Source: Kiritimatiellia bacterium (GTDB taxonomy: Bacteria > Verrucomicrobiota > Kiritimatiellia > WLWN01). From it: DNA of 64,000 nucleotides. The stretch spans positions 2,422,538 to 2,486,537 of the forward strand of contig WLWN01000001.1 of NCBI GenBank assembly GCA_012103575.1, written 5' to 3'. Numbering within the stretch: the first letter of the stretch is position 1; every line of letters starts with the position of its first letter. This document shows positions 47,762 through 58,923 of this stretch, piece by piece. The notes below the pieces were generated by a model that made no database searches, was not told the DNA's origin, and saw only the letters and a list, made by a program, of their open reading frames with translations. The translations under genes and the position numbers were made by a program.

Positions 47762-49316
47762 CCTGAATCCGTCAGCTATCGCTTCGGAAGGTGTTTTGGG
47801 GCTCAAAAGTTGAAAACCTTTTCCTTGAGATGCTCGCTTTTGGGCGGATTGGGACCGGCAAGTATCATCCTGATGAATTTTTTGAGCGTACAGGTCAGAT
47901 TCACTCTGATTTGACCATTTTGGGGCATAGGCCTCCTTGGGCAGTCGCCTTAGAGTATTGTTAAAGGTGCACGGAGGGCTATGCGAAGGAATGGGCAATA
48001 TCTTGTATCACTTCAAACCAGCGACAACGCTTGCCAAAGTGAAGTTCAATTCGTCCGGCGTGGCGGACCAATCGAACCGCGCAATAGGTTGAAGAGCCAC
48101 CATGGCGCATAACAGAATAATCTTATTGGCACAGAGTCTCCCCGAAGGCAATCGCTCAACATCAAGATCGCTTTTGAGTTCACTGTGGTACTGCTCGCTG
48201 GGGTCATGTCCATGATAGAGATCTAGCACCGTCTTGGCACGACAAGAGAGGTTCGTCCACCAGGTGTTCACCTCAAGTTTAGGAACCAGAAGTTTCTGAC
48301 CATCGATATCGATGGTGCGTTCAATCACTTCAAAGGCCACCGGGACACAAGGGCGGTTTTGGTCACCACCGGGATGGAAATGATCGAAAAAGCCTGTGTA
48401 AACGTTCTTGCCTTCATGACTGTCTTGTTTGTCTCCAACTCGGCGTGCAAGGGCCAGCATTTGTTCAGGACATTCGCGGCGAGGATTTCGCTTTACGATA
48501 AAATAATGATCCCCAAAAGCGTCGAAGTTATCGGCCGCAGCGTTGCCACTATCAAGCCGAAGCAAACATTTTCCACCCAGGCCCAGGGTTTGGAGCGTTT
48601 CAACGCTGCGGGCAATAAACGCGGTCGTTCCCGACTGACAATGTTGTTTACCGGGTCGAAGTTCGCACTCAAGTATGTGACCTTGAGTGCCCACATAGGC
48701 AAATATCGGGGCGTAACCATCATGGCCCTTCTAGGTGTAGGAAACGCCTTCTTTCGAAGAGCCTGAGTGATCCAAAGGGCTCACATCGATATCGACGGGA
48801 ACAAGATCAAGCCCTTCGACATCTACCTAGCCAAAGGGGCCCGAGGAAAGAAGTTCGGTGTTGAGTTTGCGTAGCCCCACATGGGTTCTGGCTGGGGGCA
48901 GGTCGTCGGAACGACATCGGAACACCGGCTCAGAGGCTACCTTTTTAACTCCCCTTTTTAAGTCCAAAGGCATTCGTAAAAATCTCATCACCCCGGTACA
49001 GGTCGATATCATTGAAATCGGTTCGACCGTTGCAAAGTAAGCCGATCTGGGTAAGGAGGATCTCCCGATCAGAGATCGCATCGGAGCGGCGTGGTTAAAA
49101 ATTGGAGGGAAGAATCCGTTGAGCATGATCCTCAAGCAGCAGGCCGCAAAGATGATTTCCGCTTGTGCTGTTGAGTTCGCCCTTGCCAGTCTTTATTTTA
49201 TATTGTTTCATATACACACCTGTTGGGGTGGGGTTGTTTGTTTGAATACGGGTATCCTCCCCGCTTTAGCCCAACAGGTAATGAAAAATCGTCAGATTTT
49301 ATCTGACGGATTCAGG
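47762..49316 (-). mobile_element. IS1380-family element, copy 2 (internal deletion)
   Basis: 1555 bp with ends CCTGAATCCGTCAG. About 105 bp are missing compared with copy 1, exactly between two TATTGCGCGGT direct repeats. The left flank ATTAATATTA is also the left flank of MITE D. No target duplication. Confidence 0.88.
47979..49211 (-). pseudogene. IS1380-family transposase copy 2
   Basis: Carries the 13-bp duplication and PFG*VDVEG stop shared by all copies, the SYT* stop shared with copy 1, and a deletion removing about 35 residues after AMVAL (the segment with LGQEVIKRAGLAPQ). Active-site segments LRLDSGNAAADNF and YHSELKSDLDVERL remain. Confidence 0.85.
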
Positions 49317-49458
49317 TAGAAGAAAACCTTCGTGATAAATGAAGGTGTAAAATGAAAACTCAATCAAACATCAACTTGACTATAGCTTTTCGGGTTTCTT
49401 AGCCCACCTACTCTGAATCTTTCAGCACTCCATTAGTCGACTTATTCAGATCTGACCT

Positions 49459-52348
49459 TTAAGGTTCAACTTCAACCGTATAATAAAAAGGAGTAGAATC
49501 GACGGTTGTGGTGTAACTATGCTGGGCTGCACCAGCCAGCACATTACTCGCAACCACTTGAAAAGGGTCCATCAAATTTGCTGATGTTAAAATGGTATAC
49601 CGCCTGTTAGGAATACTTGACCAGTCCACGGAAACAAGATTAGAGACCACTGCACCTGTTGCCATGATTTCAAACAAAGAACCTATATCATTCGGATTTG
49701 TACCCGCCACAGCCTCTTCTTGGTCTGTCATACCATCACTATCCGTATCCGATTGATTGGTAGACGTTCCATAAACAACCTGTTTGAAAAAATCTTCTAG
49801 CCCATCACCGTCAGCATCTATCCCTGATTGAATCGCGGGTTTATTATAGCCCAAACAGGCTGGAGGCAATGCAGCAAAGGTAATCCTTACATCATCAAAA
49901 AGCCCACTAAACTGTGTTTGTTCATCTTCAAAATCAATAAACCGATTATTCTCAAGTTGTGCACTATTGGCTTTATAGATGAAATTTGTAGGGTTCGTGC
50001 CCGTTGCATTATCGATGTCCTCCGCATCACGTGCATCAAAGAGCTTAAACCCATTTGTATTTTGAAGAGAGGTCGGAATCTTCGAGTTAATGGTTTCTGC
50101 GACAACCGCTCCATCAATAAACAGTTTAAGATGTTGATCGGTGCCGTTATAACTACAGGCCAGATGATGCCAATTCCCATCAAAAAGGATGTCGTTGTCA
50201 GCCAGAAGCGGAACCATAGCGCCACTGTTATTCCCACCGTAATACAAACGTGCTTCTACAAAGTCCCCGTCATTCTTTAAAAACACACTCAGCCCTTGAG
50301 CCAACTCACCATCGCCGAATAAAGGGATATAATTTACGTTCCCCTGATTTTCCGGCTTGATCCACATCTCGACCGTAAGAGCCTTGATCTGGCCAGGCGT
50401 CACGTCATTGGTTAAGCCCCAACTAGAAATGTCGTTTCCCGTCGCACCTAACGGCATTCGAACCGCTCTGTTACTCGGGTAAAACTGCGCGGAGGTCTCA
50501 TAGCCTTGGCTGCCTCGCGTTAGTTGCAATTCATAATCATAGGGCAATTGGTTTAAACCTGCATCATCGTCAAACTCCCAAAGGGCTTGAACCAATGAGG
50601 GATGATAACTGGCAGGATCCTTCGGATCGGTTGAAAAGCTCACTTCGTCCGTATCCGATATTCCATCACCGTCATCGTCCGAATCCAGAGCATCTGTTAT
50701 TCCATCTCCATCCGCATCGGGATGAACGACGATGGTTGTAGTAACGACATCTGAAGTGTTACCAGACCGATCAACGGCCCACACATACACAGGAACATCG
50801 CCCGTCATATCTGTGTGGAGATACCCTGACAGACCTTTTGTAAAATAGGCTGCAGCAAAATTACTAGGCCCCGTCAAAGAAAAAAAATAGCCCTGTACAC
50901 CATTTACATTAACCGGCCCACTATCTCCAAAAGGGGTCCAATGGATTTGAAAATCACCCAATGCAAAGGTATCTTCATTGGTAATGCTTACACCAACCGT
51001 AGAAGAAGGGGCATTGGTATCTGTTTTGCTTGTGACAATATCAAAAGAAACATCTGAGGCGTCATAACCAACAAGAGAACCGTCATTGGCTTGGATACGA
51101 ATCAGATAGTTAGAATCTGCTGAATGGTTAGAAAAATCATAGACATATGTCCCATCATTATTCGTAATAGAACCACTATTTTCGTCTATAGGAGGAAGGT
51201 TACTCCAGGTCAATCCATTATCTGAGCTAAGCGCAAGCACAATCGTTAATAGATCATTCGTATCTGGATCGTAGGCCTGATAATGAATTGTTAATATCAG
51301 CCATGAATTCACCGCCTGAAGGATATGTAATTAAACAGGATGGCGACTGATTCGTTACATCCAGAGCACTTAAAAAACGACACCCTATTTCTTCTTGGCC
51401 AATCTCCTTTTTTTCATAGAAATGTATGGCCGTTTCAGCATAAGCACTGTTTATTCCAAACGTGGTTTCAAGGTCTTGGATCTCATTTTCTAATGCACCT
51501 ATCCCAAATGCATTATGTGATGGGGAATTAATATATAAGCTATTAAAAAAACTTTCAGGAATGCTCTCTTTTGCCGTCGGATAAAAAACCGTTTCGAGCG
51601 CTGCAACAATGGAGTTCGTCAATTGATTGCTTTCGGCATAGACGACCTCTGCGGTGGTAAGAGAAGTAGCGGTGGAGCGAATGTCATAGGCTAAAATAGC
51701 TACGTAGTCGACGATATCTTGAATAAGTTCATTGGGACGATCATACGGCGCATTATTAGAAGTGTCATAGTAATGGGGTATCACCACTCCAAACCGTAAT
51801 GAGTCCACCTCGTTCGAGTTATGTATATCGACCATCCATTGCCAGAGGAATAGCGAGGCTAAATATTGAGGCCAGATGTACGTTAAACGCTTACTAAGAT
51901 TATTAAAATTGTAGGGCGTTTTCATGGTGTTGGGTTCAACGTCAATTTGGACCCCGTCAAAATCTTCATGGGACTCACTAGCTATATTGTATGCAAAGAT
52001 GGCATTTAGCTGATCCACCACCACCTGATTGTAAGGCATACCTGTATTAGAATTAGTCTCTGTCAGAGCCCCGTTCGCATCGGGCCCGGAAAGATATTCA
52101 ACGGCATGCCCTTTGCTATGCAGATCGGCTATAAACTCTTGTACATGCTCAATGTCATTAGAGAGCGATGCTATAGGGAAATAGATGTAAATGCGGTCAA
52201 TATGGCTGTTGGTATCTCCATGGGGAGCGGCCATGAAGCTAAAGAAGTCAGCGCGTTCGTTTTCTGTTCGATTTTCGAGTAGAACGGGTCCTTGCCTCCA
52301 AGCATACATGCTCCGACCAGAAGAGAAACAGATGGCAGGCAAGATCAT
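49459..52348 (-). pseudogene. GH18-like secreted protein with TSP3 and LamG domains, frameshifted
   Basis: About 960 residues in two frames joined near 51254-51312. The N-terminal 330 residues form a probable TIM barrel: DRIYIYFPIASL, then FDGVQIDVEPN (131-140) resembling the GH18 DxxDxDxE signature, and VDYVAILAYDIRS. An Ig-like region follows, then calcium-binding DADGDGITDALDSDDDGDGI (thrombospondin type 3), a LamG/concanavalin-like domain (LTVEMWIKPENQG to FSGLFDDVRI), DADGDGLEDFF, and a C-terminal SVDWSSIPNRRYTILTSANL module. Likely an extracellular polysaccharide-acting enzyme before mutation. MITE D lies 45 bp upstream. Confidence 0.72.
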
Positions 52349-52392
52349 GGAAAGAAAAAGAAAATATCTGCACCTGACAAATATTAATATTA

Positions 52393-52509
52393 CCTGGATC
52401 TGTCAGTTAAACGTGGGATTTCTGTGCGAATGCTTTGGAGGCAAAAGGTTGCAAAAAAACGCAGGCGTACCCGGCTGGGTGCGTCGAGGCTTTTTTGTAA
52501 TTCCTTTTG
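52393..52509. mobile_element. MITE copy D (117 bp, right end missing)
   Basis: Begins CCTGGATCTGTCAG and includes the whole left half, central hairpin (ACGCAGGCGTACCC against GGGTGCGTCGAGGC) and T-run, but stops at ATTCCTTTTG, losing about 46 bp of the right end. It lies between two minus-strand pseudogenes, the GH18-like and AlgE-like ones. Confidence 0.85.
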
Positions 52510-52552
52510 TTGGATAAATAATATAGCTGCAAATAGGCATATGTTTCTTCCT

Positions 52553-53708
52553 CTAAAAGGTGTAGTGGAGAGTAGAGTAAGCAAAATTGATTTCCTCATC
52601 TAGACCAAAACCTTCAATAAAGTCGTCTGGGGAAAAGTGACTGTATCCGAACCATAATGTTGTTTGCGCATCGAAAATATACTTAAGGGTTAGATCAATC
52701 TCCGAGCCAATATTTCTGCGACCATCTGAATCGCCGGCACGTACCATCCCTCCCCCCGCGTTGTAAAAGGCATCGGTGTTTTGGGCCCTTTCAAACATAT
52801 GATAATCTATTTTGACGAACAGTTTTTTCTCTATCGGCCACAAAGAAAAGCCCTGGCTCAGATCAACTACATTCTGACGACCGCCTATATCAATATAGCC
52901 GAAATATGCATGAGCCAGTGGGAAAAGGGGATTAAATGTTTCCAGGTTGTTATCGGAGAGGTTTTTGTCACCACTTGAATAATCATACCCGAGATAGATA
53001 CGTAGGTTGGCAGGAAACACATTATGACGATAACCCACTTCGCTGGCCAAGAAATAAGCATCGATATCCCGGAGACCATGATTGCCATATTGGTAGGCAT
53101 TTTCTAGGTCATAGTCGATGCCGGATTCTTTTTGGGCTCCATGCTCTTAGCCCCACCGTATATCGTTCTTCATCGTCGGTAATACCACCCCATACCGCCT
53201 TTTCTTTTTCAAAAGCAAGCCAGTAGAGATCCAAGGCTAACTGTTTCGATACTACGTGCACGGAATAGACCCCATAGAATGCCACGTCCGTCTCCCCCTC
53301 ATTAAAATCATGCTTATCTACGGGAACAAACCGTGTGGCAAAAATGTCAACACGTCTATCGGGAAAAGTTCCGATCGCTTTAAACCCCTCCCATGCACGA
53401 CGGGTGTTACTCCAGTCAAGTGGACTGATAAGACGCTGTTTGCCATACTGTAATGCTTGCCGACCAGACCGTAGGGTAACGTGCTCGCTAAGACGCAGGT
53501 CTACAAAAGCTTGTTGAAGAGCCAAACTATCTTCGTCAAGTGCTCGACGACCACCCGGCAAATCTCGACCCGTAGCTAACGCACTTTTACCCTCAACAAA
53601 TAAGCGTAGATTCTCACTGATCCTTAAATCTCCATGAACGAGCAGACGAAAAAAGCCGACATCATCATCGTTAGACTGTTTTTGCCTTATTTTTCATTCG
53701 GCCCTTCT
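52553..53708 (-). pseudogene. AlgE-type outer-membrane porin, truncated and frameshifted
   Basis: Beta-barrel of the alginate export family. The frame from about 53700 reads FFRLLVHGDLRISENLRL, FVEGKSALATGRDLPGGRRA, LRSGRQALQYGKQRLISPLD and YTVGLRAW. A 1-nt shift near 53125 then leads to ESGIDYDLENAYQYGNHG, IYLGYDYSSGDKN and the closing strand FAYSTLHYTF, with a terminal aromatic residue as in porins. The signal peptide is lost at the IS1380 end (53722). Its neighbour was a secreted glycosidase-like protein, so a polysaccharide uptake locus is plausible. Confidence 0.75.
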
Positions 53709-53721
53709 ATTCATGTTATAT

Positions 53722-55379
53722 CCTGGATCCGTCAGATAAAATCTGACGATTTTTCATTACCTGTTGGGCTAAAGCGGGGAGCATACCCGTATTCAAACAA
53801 ACAACCCCACCCCAACAGGTGTGTATATGAAACAATGTAAAATAAAGACTGGCAAGGGCGAACTCAACAGCACAAGCGGAAATCATCTTTGCGGCCTGCT
53901 GCTTGAGGATCATGCTCAACGGATTCTTCCCTCCAATTTTCAACCACGCCGCTCCGATGCGATCTCTGATCGGGAGATCCTCCTTACCCAGATCGGCTTA
54001 CTTTGCAACGGTCGAACCGATTTCAATGATATCGACCTGTACCGGGGTGATGAGATTTTTATGAATGCCTTTGGACTTAAAAAGGGGAGTTAAAAAGGTA
54101 GCCTCTGAGCCGGTGTTCCGACGTCGTTTCGACGACCTGCCCCCAGCCAGAACCCATGTGGGGCTACGCAAACTCAACACCGAACTTCTTTCCTCGGGCC
54201 CCTTTGGCTAGGTAGATGTCGAAGGGCTTGATCTTGTTCCCGTCGATATCGATGTGAGCCCTTTGGATCACTCAGGCTCTTCGAAAGAAGGCGTTTCCTA
54301 CACCTATAAGGGCCATGATGGTTACGCCCCGATATTTGCCTATGTGGGCACTCAAGGCCACATGCTTGAGTGCGAACTTCGACCCGGTAAACAACATTGT
54401 CAGTCGGGAACGACCGCGTTTATTGCCCGCAGCGTTGAAACGCTCCAAACCCTGGGCCTGGGTGGAAAATGTTTGCTTCGGCTTGATAGTGGCAACGCTG
54501 CGGCCGATAACTTCGACGTTTTTGGGGGTCATTATTTTATCGTAAAGCGAAATCCTCGCCGCGAATGTCCTAAACAAATGCTGGCCCTTGCACGCCGAGT
54601 TGGAGACAAACAAGACAGTCGTGAAGGCAAGAACGTTTACACAGGCTTTTTCGATCATTTCCATCCCGGTGATGACCAAAACCGCCCTTGTGTCCCGGTG
54701 GCCTTCGAAGTGATTGAACGCACCATCGATATCGATGGTCAGAAACTTCTGGTTCCTGAACTTGAGGTGAACACCTGGTGGACGAACCTCTCTTGTCGTG
54801 CCAAGACGGTGCTAGATCTCTATCATGGACATGGCCCCAGCGAGCAGTACCACAGTGAACTCAAAAGCGATCTTGATGTTGAGCGATTGCCTTCGGGGAG
54901 ACTCTGTGCCAATAAGATTATTCTGTTATGCGCCATGGTGGCCTTCAACCTATTGCGCGGTCTTGGCCAAGAGGTCATCAAACGGGCTGGGCTTGCCCCG
55001 CAGAAAATCAACATCCCGCGCTGGCGAATCAAAACGGTTCTCAAAAATATCGTTTATTGCGCGGTTCGATTGGTCCGCCACGCCGGACGAATTGAACTTC
55101 ACTTTGGCAAGCGTTGTCGCTGGTTTGAAGTGATACAAGATATTGCCCATTCCTTCGCATAGCCCTCCGTGCACCTTTAACAATACTCTAAGGCGACTGC
55201 CCAAGGAGGCCTACGCCCCAAAATGGCCAAATCAGAGTGAATCTGACCTGTACGCTCAAAAAATTCATCAGGGTGATACTTGCCGGTCCGAATCCGCCCA
55301 AAAGCGAGCATCTCAAGGAAAAAGTTTTCAACTTTTGAGCCCCAAAACGCCTTCCGAAGCGATAGCTGACGGATTCAGG
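53722..55379 (+). mobile_element. IS1380-family element, copy 3
   Basis: 1658 bp. The left end CCTGGATCCGTCAG is identical to the MITE ends; the right end is the CCTGAATCC variant. No perfect target duplication (TATAT against TATGT). It truncates the AlgE-like gene. Confidence 0.9.
53827..55162 (+). pseudogene. IS1380-family transposase copy 3 (least damaged)
   Basis: Starts MKQCKIKTGKGELNSTSGNH. The 13-bp tandem duplication at 54077-54098 shifts the frame after NAFGLKK, and TAG at 54209-54211 follows SSGPFG. From GTG 54254 a 302-residue frame (MSPLDHSGSSKEGVSYTYKG) is open to the end and holds LRLDSGNAAADNF and YHSELKSDLDVERL. It lacks the third stop found in copies 1 and 2. Confidence 0.88.
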
Positions 55380-55583
55380 TATGTATAATAATATATGCTG
55401 AGATAGAATCTCAGCGACCGGAATGGTGAATGCTGTGTTCTCTCTCAATACACTCACGCATATGCATACATGGACGAGATGATTATCGATTGGGGGTTAG
55501 TCGAAGATAAGAGGCAAACCAAAGTTTAAATTTTTGGTTTAGTTACTTGTTAAATGACGGTACATAGTGCTAACTGACTATAA

Positions 55584-56192
55584 ATGATGTTCTCTGAAGG
55601 AGAACCTAATAGCTTCCCCCTTTTATTCGTGCTAAATCCTATCACCGCAAAGAGAATCCAAAAGTTCCGCTCGATCAAACGGGCTTATGGGGCCTTTTGG
55701 ATCTTGATCATATTGTATGTTATAGGACTAAGCGCCAATCTTTTGTGCAATAATCTCCCGTTATATGTTCATTATAGTGGAAAGTCTTATTTCCCTGTCT
55801 TATTCTATTACACGGACGACACTTTCACGGGTAGCGGACAAAACACACGACCTGACTATAAAAGGTTAGCTCAATCTTCAACGTTTCTAAACAACTCTGA
55901 AAACGAGATAATTTTCCCTCCGATCCCTTACGGCCCCTATGAAAACATTCCACCCGAAATGATTGACGTTGAAAATTTGGTCACCGTTCGTATCCAGCCT
56001 GAAAAGAGGGTTGGGACGGTGAACATCCGTCCTGACTATACGATTGCTAAAAGTCGGTCCTGTTCATGGTTTTTCTCCCAGGCAAACAACCGAGAAGTCC
56101 GAAATCTTAATCTGGAAGAGTACTGGCCACTCTCCCCCCCCTACAAGAAGCCATTGCCGGACGGTTTAAGAATAAAGCAATGCCCATATTAA
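55584..56192 (+). CDS. YejE-like ABC permease, N-terminal part
   Basis: 203 residues ending CPY. LNPITAKRIQKFRSIKRAYG, a transmembrane segment (AFWILIILYVIGLSANLL, about 36-54) and SGKSYFPVLFYYTDDTFTG match the N-terminus of YejE-type peptide permeases, including the periplasmic insert with PPIPYGPYENIPPE. The codons before GTG 55629 come from a palindrome repeat, so GTG 55629 may be the native start. It overlaps the next ORF by 13 nt; in homologs both are one polypeptide, so this is a frameshifted or split gene. Confidence 0.65.
   Translation: MMFSEGEPNSFPLLFVLNPITAKRIQKFRSIKRAYGAFWILIILYVIGLSANLLCNNLPLYVHYSGKSYFPVLFYYTDDTFTGSGQNTRPDYKRLAQSSTFLNNSENEIIFPPIPYGPYENIPPEMIDVENLVTVRIQPEKRVGTVNIRPDYTIAKSRSCSWFFSQANNREVRNLNLEEYWPLSPPYKKPLPDGLRIKQCPY
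55589..55605 (+). promoter_or_regulatory. palindrome enclosing a ribosome binding site
   Basis: GTTCTCTGAAGGAGAAC, preceded by ATAAATGAT, is the same module as 21884-21900 upstream of the other ABC ATPase. AAGGAG lies in the loop and 3' stem. The 55380-55583 interval before it holds a GCTGAGATAGAATCTCAGC hairpin and no gene. Confidence 0.6.
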
Positions 56193-57235
56193 CCACACGC
56201 GTAGTCGGACGGGGTAATCAATCGGCACATATCATTCTTTCGCCTTACACCCCACGTTCGCGTGTTCCGAAAACCGTACGTTTAACATTTCGCGAAGCAT
56301 TAGATCATCCAAAAGAAGCTATACACCTTACGTTTGATAATCAGCTTAATATACATTCTGCCCTCCCTTTATTCTGGGAAGCATTAAGCACACGTTTAAA
56401 AGAGGAAATCTTCGATAAAATCCAACAACGATTTCGGGAAGTTATTCAGCCGGAAGTCATGGAATGGAAAGAGGCCCTCTACCGTATTCATTTTGATAAA
56501 GAAGATATCACCTATCCTTTTCGTCCTACGGCAAACCATTGTCTAGGGCTAGATAGTTCAGGACGCGATGTGTTAACCCGTATTCTGTACGCATTACGGA
56601 TCGCTTTGAATTTCGGGTTTTTATTAGTGTTAGTAACGATGGCTGTCAGCATTTTGGTTGGAGGGGTTCAAGGCTATTTTGGAGGAAAGATAGATACCTT
56701 TGGCCAACGCATCATCGAGATCTGGGAATCTTTACCGTTTATCTATATCCTTATTCTGATGGGTTCTATATATGGAAGAAGTTTTAGTCTTTTACTGATC
56801 TGTTATGGCATTTTTAATTGGATTGGGGTTTCGTATTATATGCGTGGCGAGTTTTTTAAACTTCGAGATCAACCTTTTGTGGAAGCGGCAAAATGTATGG
56901 GGTTACCTTCTCGAAAAATCATTCTAAACCATATTTTGCCGAATGGACTTGTTCCTGTTATCACGTTTTTCCCTTTTTCTTTAGTCAGCGCTATCGGTAT
57001 CCTTGCTGCTCTTGACTATTTAGGGTTTGGACTCCCCTCTCCTACACCTAGCTGGGGAGAATTATTGGCCCAAGCACAGGAGTATGGTCATGCTTGGTGG
57101 TTAGCACTATATCCTTCGCTTGCGCTTTTTGTGGTTATGTTACTGGGTGTTTTGTCGGCGAAGGTGTTCGCAGCGCTTTTGACCCTCGAAATGATACAAA
57201 AATGGAATAGCTATGCCCGCACTCTTACACGTTGA
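56180..57235 (+). CDS. YejE-like ABC permease, core domain
   Basis: 351 residues with the BPD_transp_1 fold: CLGLDSSGRDVLTRILYALR, five membrane spans, and the EAA loop FVEAAKCMGLPSRKIILNHILP, followed by LGFGLPSPTPSWGELL typical of oligopeptide/microcin C type permeases. The first 120 residues (VPKTVRLTFREALDHPKEA) are a soluble insert absent from short YejE proteins. The ATG overlaps the previous frame, so either translational coupling or a frameshift applies. It overlaps the ATPase gene by 23 nt. Confidence 0.78.
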   Translation: MPILTTRVVGRGNQSAHIILSPYTPRSRVPKTVRLTFREALDHPKEAIHLTFDNQLNIHSALPLFWEALSTRLKEEIFDKIQQRFREVIQPEVMEWKEALYRIHFDKEDITYPFRPTANHCLGLDSSGRDVLTRILYALRIALNFGFLLVLVTMAVSILVGGVQGYFGGKIDTFGQRIIEIWESLPFIYILILMGSIYGRSFSLLLICYGIFNWIGVSYYMRGEFFKLRDQPFVEAAKCMGLPSRKIILNHILPNGLVPVITFFPFSLVSAIGILAALDYLGFGLPSPTPSWGELLAQAQEYGHAWWLALYPSLALFVVMLLGVLSAKVFAALLTLEMIQKWNSYARTLTR

Positions 57236-58844
57236 AAATTTATCCGTGTCCTTTACGACTGATGAAAGAAAAATACAGGCCGTAAGGGAAGTCTCGTTTG
57301 ATATCAACAAAGGTGAAATTGTTGGGATCGTCGGCGAATCGGGTAGCGGAAAGACAGTGACAGGAATGAGTTTGCTGCGACTGATCCCCTCCCCCCCAGG
57401 ACATATCGAATCCGGAAAGGTACTTTTTAAAGGACAAGATTTACTTGAAATCCCCATTAAAGAACTATGCAAAATAAGAGGGAAAGATATCAGCGTGATT
57501 TTCCAAGAACCCATGACGGCCTTGTCTCCACTGCATAGAATTGGTCATCAGCTTGCAGAGACGCTGATCATCCACGAAGAAATTGACTTCAAACAAGCAT
57601 GGGAAGTTGGGATTGAATGGCTAGAAAAAGTGGGTATTCCTGACCCCAAAGAACGTATGAAAGCGTATCCGTTTCAGTTTTCGGGGGGTATGCAACAACG
57701 GGTTATGATTGCTATGGCATTAATGCTAAATCCTTCTCTTATTATTGCTGATGAACCGACCACAGCGTTAGACGTGACGATTCAAGCACAAATTTTCGAG
57801 CTTCTTTTAAAATTAAAAAATCATGACACCTCCATTCTGTTTATCACTCATGATATGGGGGTTATCTGGGAACTTTCCGATCGCGTTTTAGTCATGAAAG
57901 ATGCACGCATTGTAGAAGAAGGAACGATAGAAGACATTTTTCATCGTCCAGAAGTAACATATACCCAAAATTTGTTAGCCGCTGTACCCCAACTAACAGA
58001 TGAATCTCAAAAACATATTCACGGATCACAAAAAGAAAAAAATAGCGGCCTGATTCGGCTCAAAAATCTAAGAACATGGTTCCCGATTCGACATGGTATA
58101 TGGGCTCGCACTGTTGGACATGTAAAAGCTGTTGATGACGTAAGTCTTTCGATAAGGAAAGGTGAAACGTTTGGCCTTGTTGGAGAGTCTGGAAGTGGGA
58201 AAACCACATTAGGACGAACGATTCTAGGTCTAGAACGTGCATGGGAGGGAGCGGTCTATTTTAAGGAACAAAACATAACCCAGATCACGCACAAAAACAT
58301 GAAACCCTTGCGACGTCATCTTCAAATGATTTTTCAAGATCCCTATTCATCCCTGAACCCAAGAATGACGGTGCTGGATATTCTTACGGAAGGGTTGATC
58401 GTGCATAACATGCTCGAGAGCCCAAAAAAAGATACAGCCGCTAAGCTATTGGAGGAAGTCGGCTTGCAGTCAGATCATATGTTTCGTTACCCACATGAAT
58501 TTTCTGGCGGGCAACGCCAACGAATATGCATTGCACGCGTGATGGCTTTACGGCCCGAATTTGTTGTCTGTGACGAAGCGGTTAGCGCCTTGGACGTAAC
58601 GGTTCAGGCTCAGATTATTGAGATCCTTTTACAGTTACAGGAAAAATATAATGTATCATACTTGTTTATTTCTCATGATCTTAGTGTGGTAAAACAAATA
58701 ACCGATCAGGTGGCTGTGATGCGAAATGGGAAAGTTGTTGAAGAAGGGAATACACAACAGGTGATTGATGATCCTAAGCATCCATATACACAAACGTTGA
58801 TTAATGCAGTTCCTCTGATCGGCGGGAAAAAAAAGGTTATTTAA
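57213..58844 (+). CDS. YejF-like fused double ABC ATPase (peptide transport)
   Basis: 543 residues with two complete nucleotide-binding domains as in YejF. Domain 1: GESGSGKT (41-48), [30 protein letters not shown]. Domain 2: [51 protein letters not shown]. The fusion replaces separate OppD/OppF proteins. It overlaps the permease by 23 nt, implying coupling. Intact. Confidence 0.93.
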   Translation: MPALLHVENLSVSFTTDERKIQAVREVSFDINKGEIVGIVGESGSGKTVTGMSLLRLIPSPPGHIESGKVLFKGQDLLEIPIKELCKIRGKDISVIFQEPMTALSPLHRIGHQLAETLIIHEEIDFKQAWEVGIEWLEKVGIPDPKERMKAYPFQFSGGMQQRVMIAMALMLNPSLIIADEPTTALDVTIQAQIFELLLKLKNHDTSILFITHDMGVIWELSDRVLVMKDARIVEEGTIEDIFHRPEVTYTQNLLAAVPQLTDESQKHIHGSQKEKNSGLIRLKNLRTWFPIRHGIWARTVGHVKAVDDVSLSIRKGETFGLVGESGSGKTTLGRTILGLERAWEGAVYFKEQNITQITHKNMKPLRRHLQMIFQDPYSSLNPRMTVLDILTEGLIVHNMLESPKKDTAAKLLEEVGLQSDHMFRYPHEFSGGQRQRICIARVMALRPEFVVCDEAVSALDVTVQAQIIEILLQLQEKYNVSYLFISHDLSVVKQITDQVAVMRNGKVVEEGNTQQVIDDPKHPYTQTLINAVPLIGGKKKVI

Positions 58845-58923
58845 AACAAGAGAATCGACAGGACGATTACGAATTTTCAAGAAACGGTATAAAGGATAGT
58901 CTGTCAATAGAACTTCTTAAGGG

